From the NCBI GenBank assembly GCA_034509495.1, contig CM067514.1, positions 7,466,259 through 7,530,258 of the forward strand: DNA of 64,000 bases. Direction: 5' to 3'. The notes below the pieces were generated by a model. That model had not been told where the DNA came from and did no database searches. It saw only the letters and a list, made by a program, of their open reading frames with translations. Source of the DNA: Acestrorhynchus altus (Eukaryota; Chordata; Actinopteri; Characiformes; Acestrorhynchidae). Positions 13,901-27,900 of the stretch are shown in pieces (the stretch's first letter is position 1; each line of letters begins with the position of its first letter). The translations under genes were made by a program, and so were the position numbers.

Positions 13901-15199
13901 TCATTAACAAGCCTTTCAGAGATCCATGGAGTGTGTTAAAGCTAAAACATGCAGGACAGTACTGTATAAACACCGGTTTATACAGTACTGCATGAGCACT
14001 TTATTTTGCAACATGTTCCTTTAAGGGTTGAAGAGTGTAGGTTTGTCCACAATTTTGACTGGTACTGTATTTAGTTGTAGGTTATTAAGATGAGGCTTTT
14101 TCATTACATGGATGCTACAACCAAACTGCCATTAAATGGTTGCATACATTGGAAACCAACCTGACTAACTGGCTAGCCCCAGCACATCTGAAGTCAGTGT
14201 TTGCTCCATGCAGCTCTGGCAGCAGCAGCAGCAGTCTTTTCTCTCCTCCCTGTGAATGTGTAAGGTCGACGGCTGTGTTTAGTCAGCAGGATTGTGGTTA
14301 CTGTGGCAGCAGAAAGGTTGTGACACAAGGCTCCCTGTGGGAGAACAGTGGCAGATTACCTGAGAGGAGTTCTCACTCCATCCTTTCATTTAACACCTTT
14401 CTCCATTTACTCCTGCTCTGTCTCTCTCTAATGTGTTTTTAATTCTTTCTCAGCCTTATAGTTCCTCAATTTTCTCTTAGTTTTCTCTTTGTTCTCTCTC
14501 TCTCTCTCCTCTCTTCTTCTTCATATTGTCCTAATTCTGACTCACCTTTACCTCTGTTATATGTGTGTTTCACCTTGCTGCATTGACAAAAAATAGTATG
14601 CTTTCTCTCTCATTGTTTAACAAATGGGTTCTCTAATTGTAAGTCAATTTCCCTCGGCTGTTTAATATTATTGGGCTCCTATTACGTGCAAGAGCATATC
14701 ATAAATCCCTGCTTATGTGGAGCTAATGCTATTTACATCCCGACTGCCGCCTTTCCGCTGGCTTGGCAGAGGCACACGGCATGTGGCAGCCTTTGCATTT
14801 TGTTTTGAGCTGTGACAAAACCATACATCTCCATAGACTACAGAACCAGGCAGAGAGCAGAAGCAGAACGGAAGGGAGCTGAGGAAATTATGCATACCTC
14901 CCAAGACTACTGCTTCGTCTCTTAGATGCAACATATTCATTTTTCTCTTCTTTTGCTGTATCGACTGTTAATAGAGTGATTGTTGACATTTTGTGAGCGC
15001 ATCGAGTGTCTTTATGAGAATTTCTTTTATGAAGGAATGTTAATATTTGCCTTGTTAGTGATGGATGATGAGAGAAGAGATAAGAGGAGAAGGAGAAGAG
15101 GGTTTGATTGACAAGTCAGGATTTCTCCATGGATTTGGACCTGACCTTCTCTATGACACATATGACAGTCTTTATTCTATGCCATTATTATCTATACAC

Positions 15200-15239
<40 letters not shown>

Positions 15240-18200
15240 AAATGACACTCCAATATGGTCAGCTGTAGTTGTTGTCACCAACTCTTTGCCCTGCAGAAAC
15301 TCTGCTGTCACACAGCTGGGCATGTCTCCTCTGCCTCCCTGTACACACACACATACAGGCCACACACACACACCACATTAGCCGTTCCAGACCACTGACC
15401 CATCTCCAGCTCTCTACCCCTCAAGGTCCCCCTTATCCTCACTCCCTTCTCTCTTTCACCTCACTCACCCAGCTCCCCACAAGACCCTGAAGGAGCTAAT
15501 TAACCACCCTGTATGCTTCTCTATCTCTCCCGCTCTCCCTCAATCCATCCACCCTCCCACCCCCAGCAACACCCCCATGGCTCACTTAGAGACGAAGAGC
15601 CCCAATCAGTCTAATCAGAGCCCTACTTAGCATTCCGTTCCCGCACCGACGGCCCCCGTATCGCCGGACTGAATGCCACAACGCAACAGTCCTAATTGCT
15701 CCTCTGCCACCCTTCTTCACTGCATTGGTTTTTGTAAGCAGTGTGACAGCAGGCACACAAATTAGGAAGCAGACCAAAGGCAAATAAGAGGAGGATTCAT
15801 CAGGATGAAGACAAAAGATGTGTATGTTCTGTTGAAGCCCTAAGCTAGAAGTAAGGGTTCCTTTGTTAGTGTGGAGCTCAATGAAATCATCTGTCTTATC
15901 ATTTTAGGTTGTCTTTGATTTTCATGTTTTAATTTTCTGTGATCGGTGTAACAATAGTAAAATAATTATGAAGTAGAATTGTTTTGCATTATTTTATTTT
16001 ATATGCAACATTAGAATATATGAAGCAAAATGGTTGTGGACACCCCTTCTAATGAATGCATTCAGCTACTAATTTGTGCAATGATGTGCAAATGTACACA
16101 CACATTGTCTAGTCCCTGTAGTGAAGTACTGCCAGTAGAATAAGACTCTCTGGAGCAGATGTTTAATGCCAGTTAAGCCCACCAGCATTGAGCTGTAGAG
16201 CAAAACTGTGTTCTCTGGAATTATAACGCTCCATCCAATATGTTTTGGGGGGATGAGTCGAGGATGAGGTGGGGTGGTGATCATCCAGCATCCTGACCTC
16301 ACTAATGCCACTTGTGTTACTGATGCCACTCGTGTCACTGATCCTCACAGCAATGCTTCAAAATCTACAAAAAAGATTATCTGGACAGTGGAGACTTTTA
16401 CACAATACTGAATATTCAATATTTGTGATTTAAGTGTTCCCATATTTTTGTTGAGCAGTCTACTGTGAGAGCATATGGAGTAATACACTTGACTCATACC
16501 CTGCCCAAAAGGAGTGTAACAGCTGTATTATGACATTGTGCATCACAAAATAAGATGTGGATGCATCATGGAGAATAGGGACACTATAAATTATGAATGC
16601 ACTTATTTGAATGACAGAGTTTATAATCAACCAGAAAGAATCAACAGAACTACTTATCTTTCTTATGTTCAAGCCAGAGGGGGCCTAACAGGAGCTAGAT
16701 CTTCCTTTCAATTGTACAGTTTCCCCAGTAAACTTTAATATTGTAATCACTTACATCTATCATCATTACTTTCACACGTATAAAGTTTCATTCCAACAAC
16801 TCTTTCTTGGGTCATTTTTTTTCAGTGAGTGTACAATTGCCCAGCAAGGGCTCACACTGGTGAACAGATTGAGCAATGAATTTTACATTTCATATAAAAT
16901 CCAATTTGTCCCCATGGTTTATAATACGCTGCTGATGTTTTGAACATTTTAAATTTGATTTTGACTGACGTTAATTGATTTCTGACGTTTTATTGTAGTA
17001 AAGCTCTAAGCTGGCCTTATTATAATGGTCCTGTTATTTTGAGACCATTCCAAGATGCCTAACCGAGCCAAAGCCTTGGGGGAGGAGCGGATGAAGGTTC
17101 AAAAAGTTGAAAACAGGCAAAATGAAATCCAATTGTGAGGCAGACCGACTCGGCATTCTTATTAAAGGAGTCGACGGCTTGAACTGACAGTTCTCCATTC
17201 TTTCATTCTGCTCATATTTGGGAGCACAACCCACCATTCCACAATTACCTGCTGAGTAATCACTCGTTAACTTGCACTAAAGGGCACAGGTGTTTCACTG
17301 TCCCTTCCATGCTGACTCTGTGTGTAACCTCGTCACCGCTGTGTGAACCTGTTGGTGTTATGTAGCAGACTAATCCTGTTGTTGAGACCGGCTGGCCCAA
17401 ACCTGACTGCAGTGACGGGCCCCCTAGGACAGGGATTACTGTCACTGCACACGTTAACATGGGTGAGAGAGAAGTGCCAATTGGACTAGAGTACATATAG
17501 AGGATAGGGAAGTGACAGTCGCGTGTTATTGATTTCAATCATTTCAGACTAAAGCAAAATCGTACAAAGCTGTAAAACACAGCACTCCTGCTGAATCCAG
17601 TTAATGTCCTTGTACCTCTCTCCCTCACACTCCCTCCCCTCTTGACACACAGCCTGTTTACAGGGGATTAGCTGAACCTCCAGGGACAAAATTATGCAAA
17701 CAAGGAATCCATCTTCTACTTGCTCTGTAAACAGCATTGCCTGAACTTTACACTCCTCATTCCAATACAACACCACTGTAGACATTCATGCTACACCTGT
17801 ATTTATAGCTTCTACCATCCTCACAAGTCATTCTTACTTAGTTAAAAACATTCTCCAGTAAGTATTTAATATCAGTAACAGTGGTTCTTGAACCTGTGTA
17901 AAAATGTGCAGTTAGAACACTGTGAAAGTTTTTAATAATTGAATTCAAAAATGATATATTTTATATTCATTTCTTTTAAAATATGTTTCATGCTTTTTGT
18001 CGTGATACTGTGATCTATTCAAATTTGAATTAAAATATTTCGAGAAATAGTTTAATGAGTGATAAGTTAAGTCAAGTCATACTGATGAGAACCAATTTGA
18101 AGCCACTACTTTACAGATTCCCTTTTTGTTTGATTTATTTGCAGTTTCTCTAGTTTGTATGGTTTAAAAACCAGTCAGACATGTTGTTCACAAATTTGCA

Positions 18201-18804
18201 CTTTTTCCATTAAAAAAAGAAACCATATTGAATACACTATATGGACAAACATGTTGGGATGTCTACTCATTCACTATTTCTTCTGAAATCATTGTTGGAG
18301 TAACTGTCTAATGTTCAGAGAAGGCTTTCTACTAAATTTTGAAATACTGCTGTGAGGGTTTGATTGCATTCACTGACAAGCGGCATAAGTAATTTCAGGA
18401 TGTTGAAAGATTACCACCCCATCCTGCTCCCCAATTTGTGCCCTGAAAAATGTATTGGATTGAGCAACATTATTCCAACAAACACAGTTCCACTGCTCCA
18501 CAGCTCAATGCTGGCAGGTTTAATAGCCCTCTATCCCTCACCTGGCTTTAGGCTTGTCAATAGGTTCATCTTTGTTTATCTGCTCTAGTCTAATTCTATT
18601 AGCGGTACTAGGGCTAGACAAGCTGTTTGTGCCTTTGCATATCTGTCAGCAATGGATGAAACTTAAAATAGCTGGAGGAAAGGGGTGTCCACAAATTTTT
18701 GGTCACATGTACTTACATATGGGAAAAAATCATTTTGGTGAGATCAAGGTTCTACCGCATATGATATACAGTAGTCAGGAGAAGTGTCCCACAAACATAA
18801 GTGT

Positions 18805-18901
<97 letters not shown>

Positions 18902-21900
18902 GGCCTCACTCGTGACCTGATTATCAAGCAGGTGTTCCTGCAGTATGAGGTTCTGTGGCAAATGTAGGAGTTATAGAGAGGTCTTTTTATCCACAAGAGA
19001 CAGAGAGATCGAGACCTGGTACTGAGAGGCTCAAATATCATTAACCTGAAGAGCAGAGGTAATTAGTTTACGATGATTCAGAATAAAAATCCTTCACTGG
19101 ACTCTTGTGAGTTGGTCCCAGACAGAGATTAAGCCAAGCCATGGACTACACGTCATTCTGAATAGAGAGTGGAAAATGTAGTTCTGGACTAGGCTTAACC
19201 CCTGTCTGGGAAACTGTACCTCATGTGTATATATCTTCTGGCCTAGAAAAATACACTGTAAGGACAAAAGTATAGGGACACCTCCATTCGTGTCTTTTGA
19301 AATCAAGGGTATTAGAAAGAGTTTATCTTGCTTTTGTTGAAGTAACTGTCTCTGCTGTCCAGGGAAGGCGTTCTGTTAGATATTGTTTTGAGCAATGCTG
19401 TGAGGGATTTAATTGCATTTAGTGACGAGTGAGGTCAGGATGTTGGATGATCACCACCCCAACTCATCACCAACTCCCGAAGTCATCACAGATTAACTGG
19501 ATAGAGCATCAACATCCCAGAGAACATAATTCAACTGCTCCACCCCTCAGTACTGGCAGTAAAAAAAAACCTAGTGTGTAAGTTGGATTTTTTTATGGCA
19601 GAAACGAATGGAATTTTCAAAAATTGTGATGAAACTGTGATGTCCTAGATGACCAGGTCAGAACATTTTAAAAACTTCAAGCAGGTCTTGTGGGGGGTTC
19701 CCAGTACCAAAAGTGGTCCCAGGAAGGACAGCTGGTTAAAGAGGACAGGATCATGGGCATTGATGAAGGCTTATTGATGCTGATGGTGGTCCCATATCAC
19801 AACATACAGGACTTAAAGGATCTGCTGCTAATGTTAGTCCTCATGCCAAATACCACAGGACACCAAAGGGATTTACTCAGTATTAGGCAGGTAGTGCTAA
19901 TGTTGTGGCTGATCATTGTATATGGAACTATTTTCAGAATTCCCATTCATTTCTTCAAGGTTCCTATTATGGGCAAGAGGGAACTACACAATTGAACAAC
20001 TTCAAATTTTGGAAACTCTGTTTCTGTGTGGGCAGAGAGTTTGAAGGTAAAACTGGCTAAGCATTAGCAGCAGGGAGATTTGTCCTCAATACAATTAGAC
20101 ACTCAGTAAGATTGGAAATTCATTTGCACTAAAATGTGTGAATGTATGTGTTTCAGATTTATCGGCGCTGTTGGCTGGTGTTTAAGAAGTCCTCCAGCAA
20201 AGGGCCTCGTCGTCTGGAGAAGTACCCTGATGAGAAGTCAGCCTATATTAGAGCCTGTCCTAAGGTACAGAGTGTGCTCAGAATCTACTGTCTACTTTTG
20301 AAAAAGCCCAGAGACCAGGCTTTTCATGCGCTCCAACCTGTATGAACTTGTCTGTGCTAATTTCATCATCAAGTGTGATTTTTGCGTAGGAACATTTTTA
20401 AATCCCAGTATTCCATCCCAATTTGGAAGTGCCAATTATCCAATCCTGTTGGCACTCTCCCCTATCACTGAAGATGTTCCCAGACACTAGAGGGGTGAAG
20501 TTAAGCATATGCATCCTCTGATACATGTGAAGTCAATCACTGCTACTTATCAAATTGTTACATTTTGTGAGATAATAAAAATGATTATCAAGGAACATCT
20601 TTACATTAAAAAAAACAGCTTCACTAAGTAAGCAGGCACTGCTTCATTTAAACACTGAGGAACGGTCATACTGTGTGGTCATTCACAGTGTGCTATAATT
20701 GAGGAATGTTATGCAGAAGTTAACAACAAAACCATTTCCAGTGTGCTCATGTTAGCAATAATCTGCATGGCATGAGTGACAAGCGCAGTCATATGACAAG
20801 TAGTAGGGTTAGGGATAGGTCTTCAGTCTGGGAAATGTCTTGCCATGCGACTGGCCGTGGCTTTGGATCTGTGTCTTCAAGGTGAGCTTCTGAGATGGCA
20901 GCAGTAAGTGTAAGAGAGTATGCAGGCAGTAGTTACATCGTTCTTTATTTGGTGTAATATTAAGAACTCTGGCTCTTGGCTGAATTGGACTGAAATGGAT
21001 CACATGTAATAAAATCATGGTTAATATAAAAAAACTAGGTACCATCAATGAAACAGTAAATTTGATGGATAATCACAATGTATTTCTAGATTTAAAAAAT
21101 AAATTCAAAAGAGCAAAAGTCTCACATGCTTAGGTATGTTTTCTGAACCTCTATCCTCAAACTCTGAGGCTCTCTGTTTGGGGTAATCAATTCTCCAAGC
21201 AGGAGACCACCTTCACCTTCACACACAACCACCCACGCATGGGCAGTCTGTCAGAGATCAATTTATATGGTTGAAGAAGGAATATATCTGTAGTAGTCTG
21301 TCGATTGTGCACACTCCCTTAACTCTCTCACTTAAGAGTATGTTCTTTTATTTTGATTGCTCAGTATGTTTTTCTTTTATAGTACAACAGGCCAGATTCT
21401 TAAAGTGTGTAGTTTATGAAACTAGGCTGCACATTTCTGCACAGTATATGAGCACTATACATAAAGCGGTGCTTCTCATACTGGTTTTTCTTTACTAGTG
21501 TTGTCAGATATGACAAAAACAGCTATTCAAAATGTAAATGCATCAAAATATTGTTGCACCCAGAAGGAAGTGCCATTGGGAAGGAACTTAAAGGTTACCA
21601 GGAACAATAAAATATTATAAATTTAGACTCATATGTGATTGTCTCATACAAAAGTAGAATCCCTTAGTATGGCGTTGGGTTTAACGTAACATGCCAGATG
21701 TCTCGGACTGGAGTTGTAGAGGTTCCTAATGATGTTCCTATGTAGTTTGAATATTTTCGTGCATTTCCTGTAGATTTTACACCCCTCACAACATGACATC
21801 AGGCCTTCTGGATGTGTGATGCTTGACAAACCATTGATGCCTCCACGCAGGGATTCATTGGTTTGTCCATCAAGAGGACTTGTCGTTGAAGATGTCCTGC

Positions 21901-24900
21901 AAGGCAACCTTGACGTGATGTCTTAGTAGAAGTCTACATGCAAGAAGACCTTTGTCATGTGCCATCTGCCACTGGCACAAACAGGATGACTCAAGGAGGG
22001 CACCACTGCTCATTGAATGTCCACATTCATGGCTGTTTGGTCACTCTGCACATATCAGACCATTTGTTGGTTCTCCCTCTCACTCTGCCACCAAAAGCTA
22101 TGATAATATCCACATACCAGGTATAGCAAACCTATAGTTAAGACTATCCTGCCCCCAGCCCTACAATGCAACCCCTCTCAAATGAATACTACCAGTATGA
22201 CAGCACAAGTCAGAAGGGAAAGCATGTGCAATGTAACTCAATCGCTCAATGTCAAACCTACCTATTGAGTTTCATTCCTGTTGATTCCTTCTGGGGGCAA
22301 CTCTTTTTTTTTTTTTTTTGTGAAAAGTGTGATTGCAGTAGGCACACTCTACTGCTCTACTGTATATGCTTTCTAAAATCAGATTGTCTGTCCTAAATGT
22401 CTGCAGGTGACAGAAATCAGTAATGTGAAAAATGTGACGAGACTACCCCGCGACACAAAGCGACAAGCTGTAGCCATTGTCTTCACTGATGACACCTCTC
22501 GTACTTTCACCTGTGAATCAGGTAACACTCCACTGAACACTACTTGTCTGTCTTTCAGATTTTATCTTCATCACTAATGTGTGAGTAGTTTGTACATCAG
22601 AAGATAACAGTTACTTTACTGCCTTTTATGTGTATTCACACTGTAATGTCTATACCGTGTCAGCTGTGAATACAGTGGAGCAAAAAAGTATCTAGTCAGT
22701 CACTGATGGTGCAAGTTCTCCAACTTATAAAGATGAGAAGTCTATAATTTTCATCAAAGGCACACTTCAACTGTGAGAGACAAAATGCGAAAAAACATCA
22801 AGGAAATTACATTATAGGATTTTTAAACAATGTATTTGTAAATTATGGTGGAAAACAAGTATTTGGACACCCACAAACAAATTTCTGGCTCTCACAGAAC
22901 TGTTCTATAACTTCTGTTCTCCACTTGTTACCTGTATTAATGGCACCTGTTTGACCTTGTTATCTGTATAAAAGACACCTGTCCACAGCCTCAAGCAGTC
23001 AGATTCCAAACTCAACCATGGCTAAGACAAAAGACTTGTCAAAGGAAGAAGGAAATTGTGTACCAGGCTAAAAATAGTAATCTACAATAGGCAAGCAGGT
23101 TGGTGTGAATAAATCAACTGTTGGAGCAATTGTAAGAAAATGGAAGACATACAAGGCCATTGATAATGTCCCTAGATCTGGGGCCCCACACAAGATCTCT
23201 TCCCATGAGTTCAAAATGATCATGAGAATGGTGAGCAAAATCCCAGAACTACATGGAGAGACCTCAATAATAACCTGCAGAGAGCTGGGACCAAAGTAAC
23301 AAAGGCTAACACGCCGAGAGGGACTCAAATCCTGCAGTGAGTCCCCCTGCTTAAGCCAGTACATGTCTGGGTCCACCTGAAGTTTGCCAGAGAGTATATG
23401 GATGATGCAGAAGAGGAATATCACATGGTCAAAAGAAACCAAAATAGAACTTTGTGGTGCTTTGGGGTTGTTTTTCTGCAAAGGGGACACAACAACTAAT
23501 CCGTGTTAAGGGAAGAATGAACAGGGCCATGTATTGGCCACTCTTTCCATCAGTGACTGCATTGAAGAAGGAACGGCAACGCTCAGGCAATGGAGTGGCT
23601 CCATAAAAAGCATTTCAAGGTCCTGGAGTGGCTTATCCAGTCTCCAGACCCCAAACACATGGAAAATTTGTGGAGGGAGTTGAAAGTCTGTGTTGCCCAG
23701 CAAAAGCCCCAAAACATCACTGCTCTAGAGGAGATCTGCATGGAAGAATGGGCCAAAATACCAGCTACAGTATGTGCAAACCTGGTGAAGACTTACAGGA
23801 AACGTTTGACCTCTGTCATTGCCAACAAAGATTACTTTACAAAGTGTGTTGTGTTGAACTTTTGTTAGTGACCAAATACTTATTTTCCACCACAATTTAC
23901 AAATAAATTCTTTAAAAATCCTACAAAGTGATTTTCCTGGATTTTGTTTTCCTCATTTTGTCTCTCATAGTTGAAGTGTACCTATGATAAAACAAATTAC
24001 AGACCTCTCTTGTCTTTATAAGTAGAAGAACTTGCACAATCAGTGGCTGACTAAATACTCTTTTTGCCCCATTGTACATAACACAATACAATACAATTTT
24101 ATCATCTAAAACTGTATATATGTTCTGTCCCTTAGAGCTGGAGGCAGAGGAGTGGTTTAAAACCCTGTCAATCGAGTGCCTGGGCACCCGGCTGAATGAC
24201 ATCAGTCTTGGGGAACCCGACCTTCTGGCAGCAGGGGTTCAGTGTGAGCATACAGGTTGGTTTAGGCTTCTTAAGTTTCAGCATAATCTCCTGAATAGTC
24301 ACAGCAAAAAATTTCATATTTCATGTATGTCCTACAGTGTAACATGACTTGATCACCTTTAATACTATATGTACCCTGAGGGAACCCTCCCAAAGGGATC
24401 AATAAAGTTCTATCTATCTATCTCTTCAAATGTTTGTGGACAGCTATTCTAATGAATGCATTCAGCTACAATGCATCCAGAAACTATTCATAGTACTTCA
24501 CTTTTTGCACATTTTGTTTTCTTATTTCAAAATTTATTCTATTCACTTTTACCTCAAAATTCTGCACACAATACCCCACGATGACAAAATGAGAAACATT
24601 TGTTTTAAATTTTTGTAAATTTATAAAAAAAATTAGAACAAAAACATATAAAGTACATCAATATTCACAGCCTTTGCTCAGTGTTTGATAACGCTCATTT
24701 GGCAGCAATTACAGCCTCAAGTCTTTTTGACTGCTACTACTTTTTGGGGAAGTTTCTCTCAAGTTCCTTCAGATTGGATGGGGTGCACTCAGCCATTTTT
24801 AGATATCTTCAGAGATGTTCAATCAGATTCAAGTCTGGGCTCTGGTTGGGCCAATCAATGATATTCACAGAGTTGTCCCAACTCCTTTGTTATCTTGGCT

Positions 24901-27900
24901 GTGTGCTTAAGGTCATTGTCCTGTTAGAACATACATCTTTGTCCCAATCTGAGGTCCAGAGCACCCTGGAGCAGGTTACCATCAAGGAGGTCTCTGTACA
25001 TTGCTGTAGTCATCTTTTCCTTGACCCTGACCTTGATCCTTCCAGTTCCTGCTGCAGTTCCTTCCTTCACTGTAGGAATTGTATTGGCTAGGTGATGAGC
25101 AGTGCCTGGTTTCTTCCAGACACAATTTTTGTCTAAAAAGTTTGTTCTTTTTTTCTCATGGTCTGTGAATCCTTTAGGTGTCTTTTGGCAAACTCCAGAT
25201 GGGCTGTCATGTGCCTTTTATTGACATGCCTAATTGGTGGAGAGCTGCAGAAATGGTTGTGCTTCTTTAAGGTCCTTCTTTCTTCACAGAGCAATGTTGG
25301 AGCTTTGTCAGAGTGTCCACTGGCATCTTAGTCAACAGCCTTCTACCATAATCACTCAGTTTGGCTGGGCGGCCAGCTCTATGAAGACTTCTGATTCTTC
25401 CAATCCTTTTCCATTTATGGATGATGGAGGCCACTGTGCTCATTGGGACCTTCAATGTAGCATTTTTTTCCCTTCCCCAAATCTGTACCTCAATACAATC
25501 CTGTCTCTGAGGTCTACAGACAATTCCTTAGACTTCATGGCTTGGTTTGTGCTCTGATATGCACCATCTACTATGGGACCATATATAAACAGGTGTATTC
25601 CTTCATATCTGAATTTACCACAGGTGTCCAAGTAACCTGTAGAAACATCTGAACGATGATCAGTGGAAACCCTTTTCACCTAAGTGTGGCAAAGGGTGTG
25701 AATACTTATGTACGTGTTATATTTTGTATCGTTTTTATTTTTAATAAATTTGCAAAAAATTCAAACAAGGTTTTCTCACTTTCTCATCGCTGTTTATGAT
25801 GTGGCTGTAACATAAAATGTGCAATAAGTGAAGCACTGTGAACACTACAAATGCACCCACAGCGTGTCTAGTCCCTGTAGAGAAGTACTGCCCATAGAAT
25901 AGGATTCTCTGGAGCAGATCAGCTTAAATCTATTGGCACAATGCCTAAAGCCAAATGTGGGCCTGAGGGGTATAAAGCCCCCAAGCATTGAGCTGTGGAG
26001 TAGTGGAACTGTGTTCTCTGCAATGATGTTGCACCCTCTAATACTTTCAGCATGAGTTGGGGATGAGAGAGCATGGTCATCATCCAACATTCTCAGACCC
26101 AGCTTTGTCATTCCCACCATGTGACACAGTAGAATGAAATACATTTACTCAGACTCAGTGTGCAAATAAAAAGAAATTAAGTTAGATAAAAAATAAAATA
26201 GAAATACACTAATGTAGCTAAACAAACTAAGTTAAATAAATATCTAAATAAAATTAAAAGTATTTCACAATATACTGCATCAGCAACAACTGAAGTTGTC
26301 AATAACGCCACTCTTGACACTTAATGCAATCAAGTCAGGACAGAAATGTTCCAAAATCTAGTTGAAAGCCTTCCTTTGACAGCAAATACTGTTACGTAAT
26401 TAAAGTCAGGATAAACTATTTTTCATACCTTTGAATTCAGAAGAAACAATGAATGAGCAATGAACAATGAAACAATGAGTGCTAATACTTTAATACAGTC
26501 AATCAGCATAGCAAATGTAAAGCTAACTGTCTTTGTGGTGTTTGCTGTATCCCCTGTTTGTGCTTACAGAGCGTTTTAACGTGTTCCTACTGCCCTGTCC
26601 CAACCTGGACATCTACGGCGAGTGCATGATGCAGATCACCCACGAGAACATCTATTTGTGGGACATCCACAACCCCCGCACCAAGCTTGTCACTTGGCCC
26701 CTCTGCTCTTTGCGACGCTATGGCCGTGACGCCACCCGTTTCACATTTGAGGCAGGAAGGTAAGAGAATAAATAGAAGGGTGTGGCAGCCATCCCTCCTC
26801 CCTTCAGAGTTGGTGGACATGCAAGAATGTGTCCTGAAGTGATGAAGTGTAGAGTTTTGTGTCTCCACTGTAATCCTGCAGTGCTCTGATGTTTAGTAGG
26901 AACAGTGTGTTTGATGCTGGACTGCAGGAGTAGACATTAAACATTGCATTTCCATAGCCAGAATCACTTACAGTGTGCTCTTCTGACACTATTCCACTGC
27001 ATTGTACCTACGTGTGCTTTTATATTAGGCACATTTGATACCTGGAACCTGGAACTCGGTATTCCTTTAGAACCTGCTCACTTGTGGTTCCAGTCAAACA
27101 TGTAGGATGTGATGTGTGAACCTTGCAGAGCATTGATTGGTCTGAGAGAATCATTACTCTGTTTGAGCAATGCAGCACAATGCAAAGAGCTATTGCTGTG
27201 CTATGTTCTATTGTGTATATATAAAACATGTATCTCCAAAATGGCACATTTACGGGCAAAAGGCTCTTTCCTTTCAATGGAAGTGAATGTAAAAAGCTAA
27301 TATAGCTAAAACTTCTTTCCTTTACTCAGTTAATAGGGCTTAAAACAGGAAGCCTGTATAGACAATGTCATTTTGAATATATAAACTTATAACCCAGTGT
27401 TTTGCAACATCACCAACCATACCAGCTTTGGGGCCCATATAGATGAAACCTGGGCTAGAAGGGTTGAAGGTGGGATTGTGGGTTTGTGCCCAAGTTATTA
27501 CTGGGACCCAGTTGCTTCCCAGATGGGTCCCATTGTTACATCCCACATTAAACTCACATGGCTCCTATTTAGGACCAGTGTGCACTTGGCAGCCCAGATG
27601 GGACCCTTGTTTAACCCTTTCTGGTCCAAACGCTGACACTGGTGGGCATCCATATGTGGGATCAACATGGAACTGGTGGACTTCCATTTCTGGTTACCAG
27701 TTGGGCTGCCCATACCAGGCTCACATGGACGTTATGAGGGCAAGTACCAAAAAGCGAGACAAGTAGCGCACGTACGAAGTGGTGGAAAAATGCTGTATGT
27801 TATTTCTCTGTAGTTTTGACTGAAGGTCAGTATGAAAGAGATTTTACCAAAATTTGACGTGATTGTATTTCTATAGTAACTATTGAAACGTCCCTGAAAA

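Noticed and set aside
18554..19041. ORFs of 69-137 codons over the GT microsatellite
   Set aside because: Dinucleotide repeat translation plus MITE sequence.
24681..25557. Plus-strand ORFs of 107 and 136 codons
   Set aside because: Antisense to a Tc1 transposase relic.
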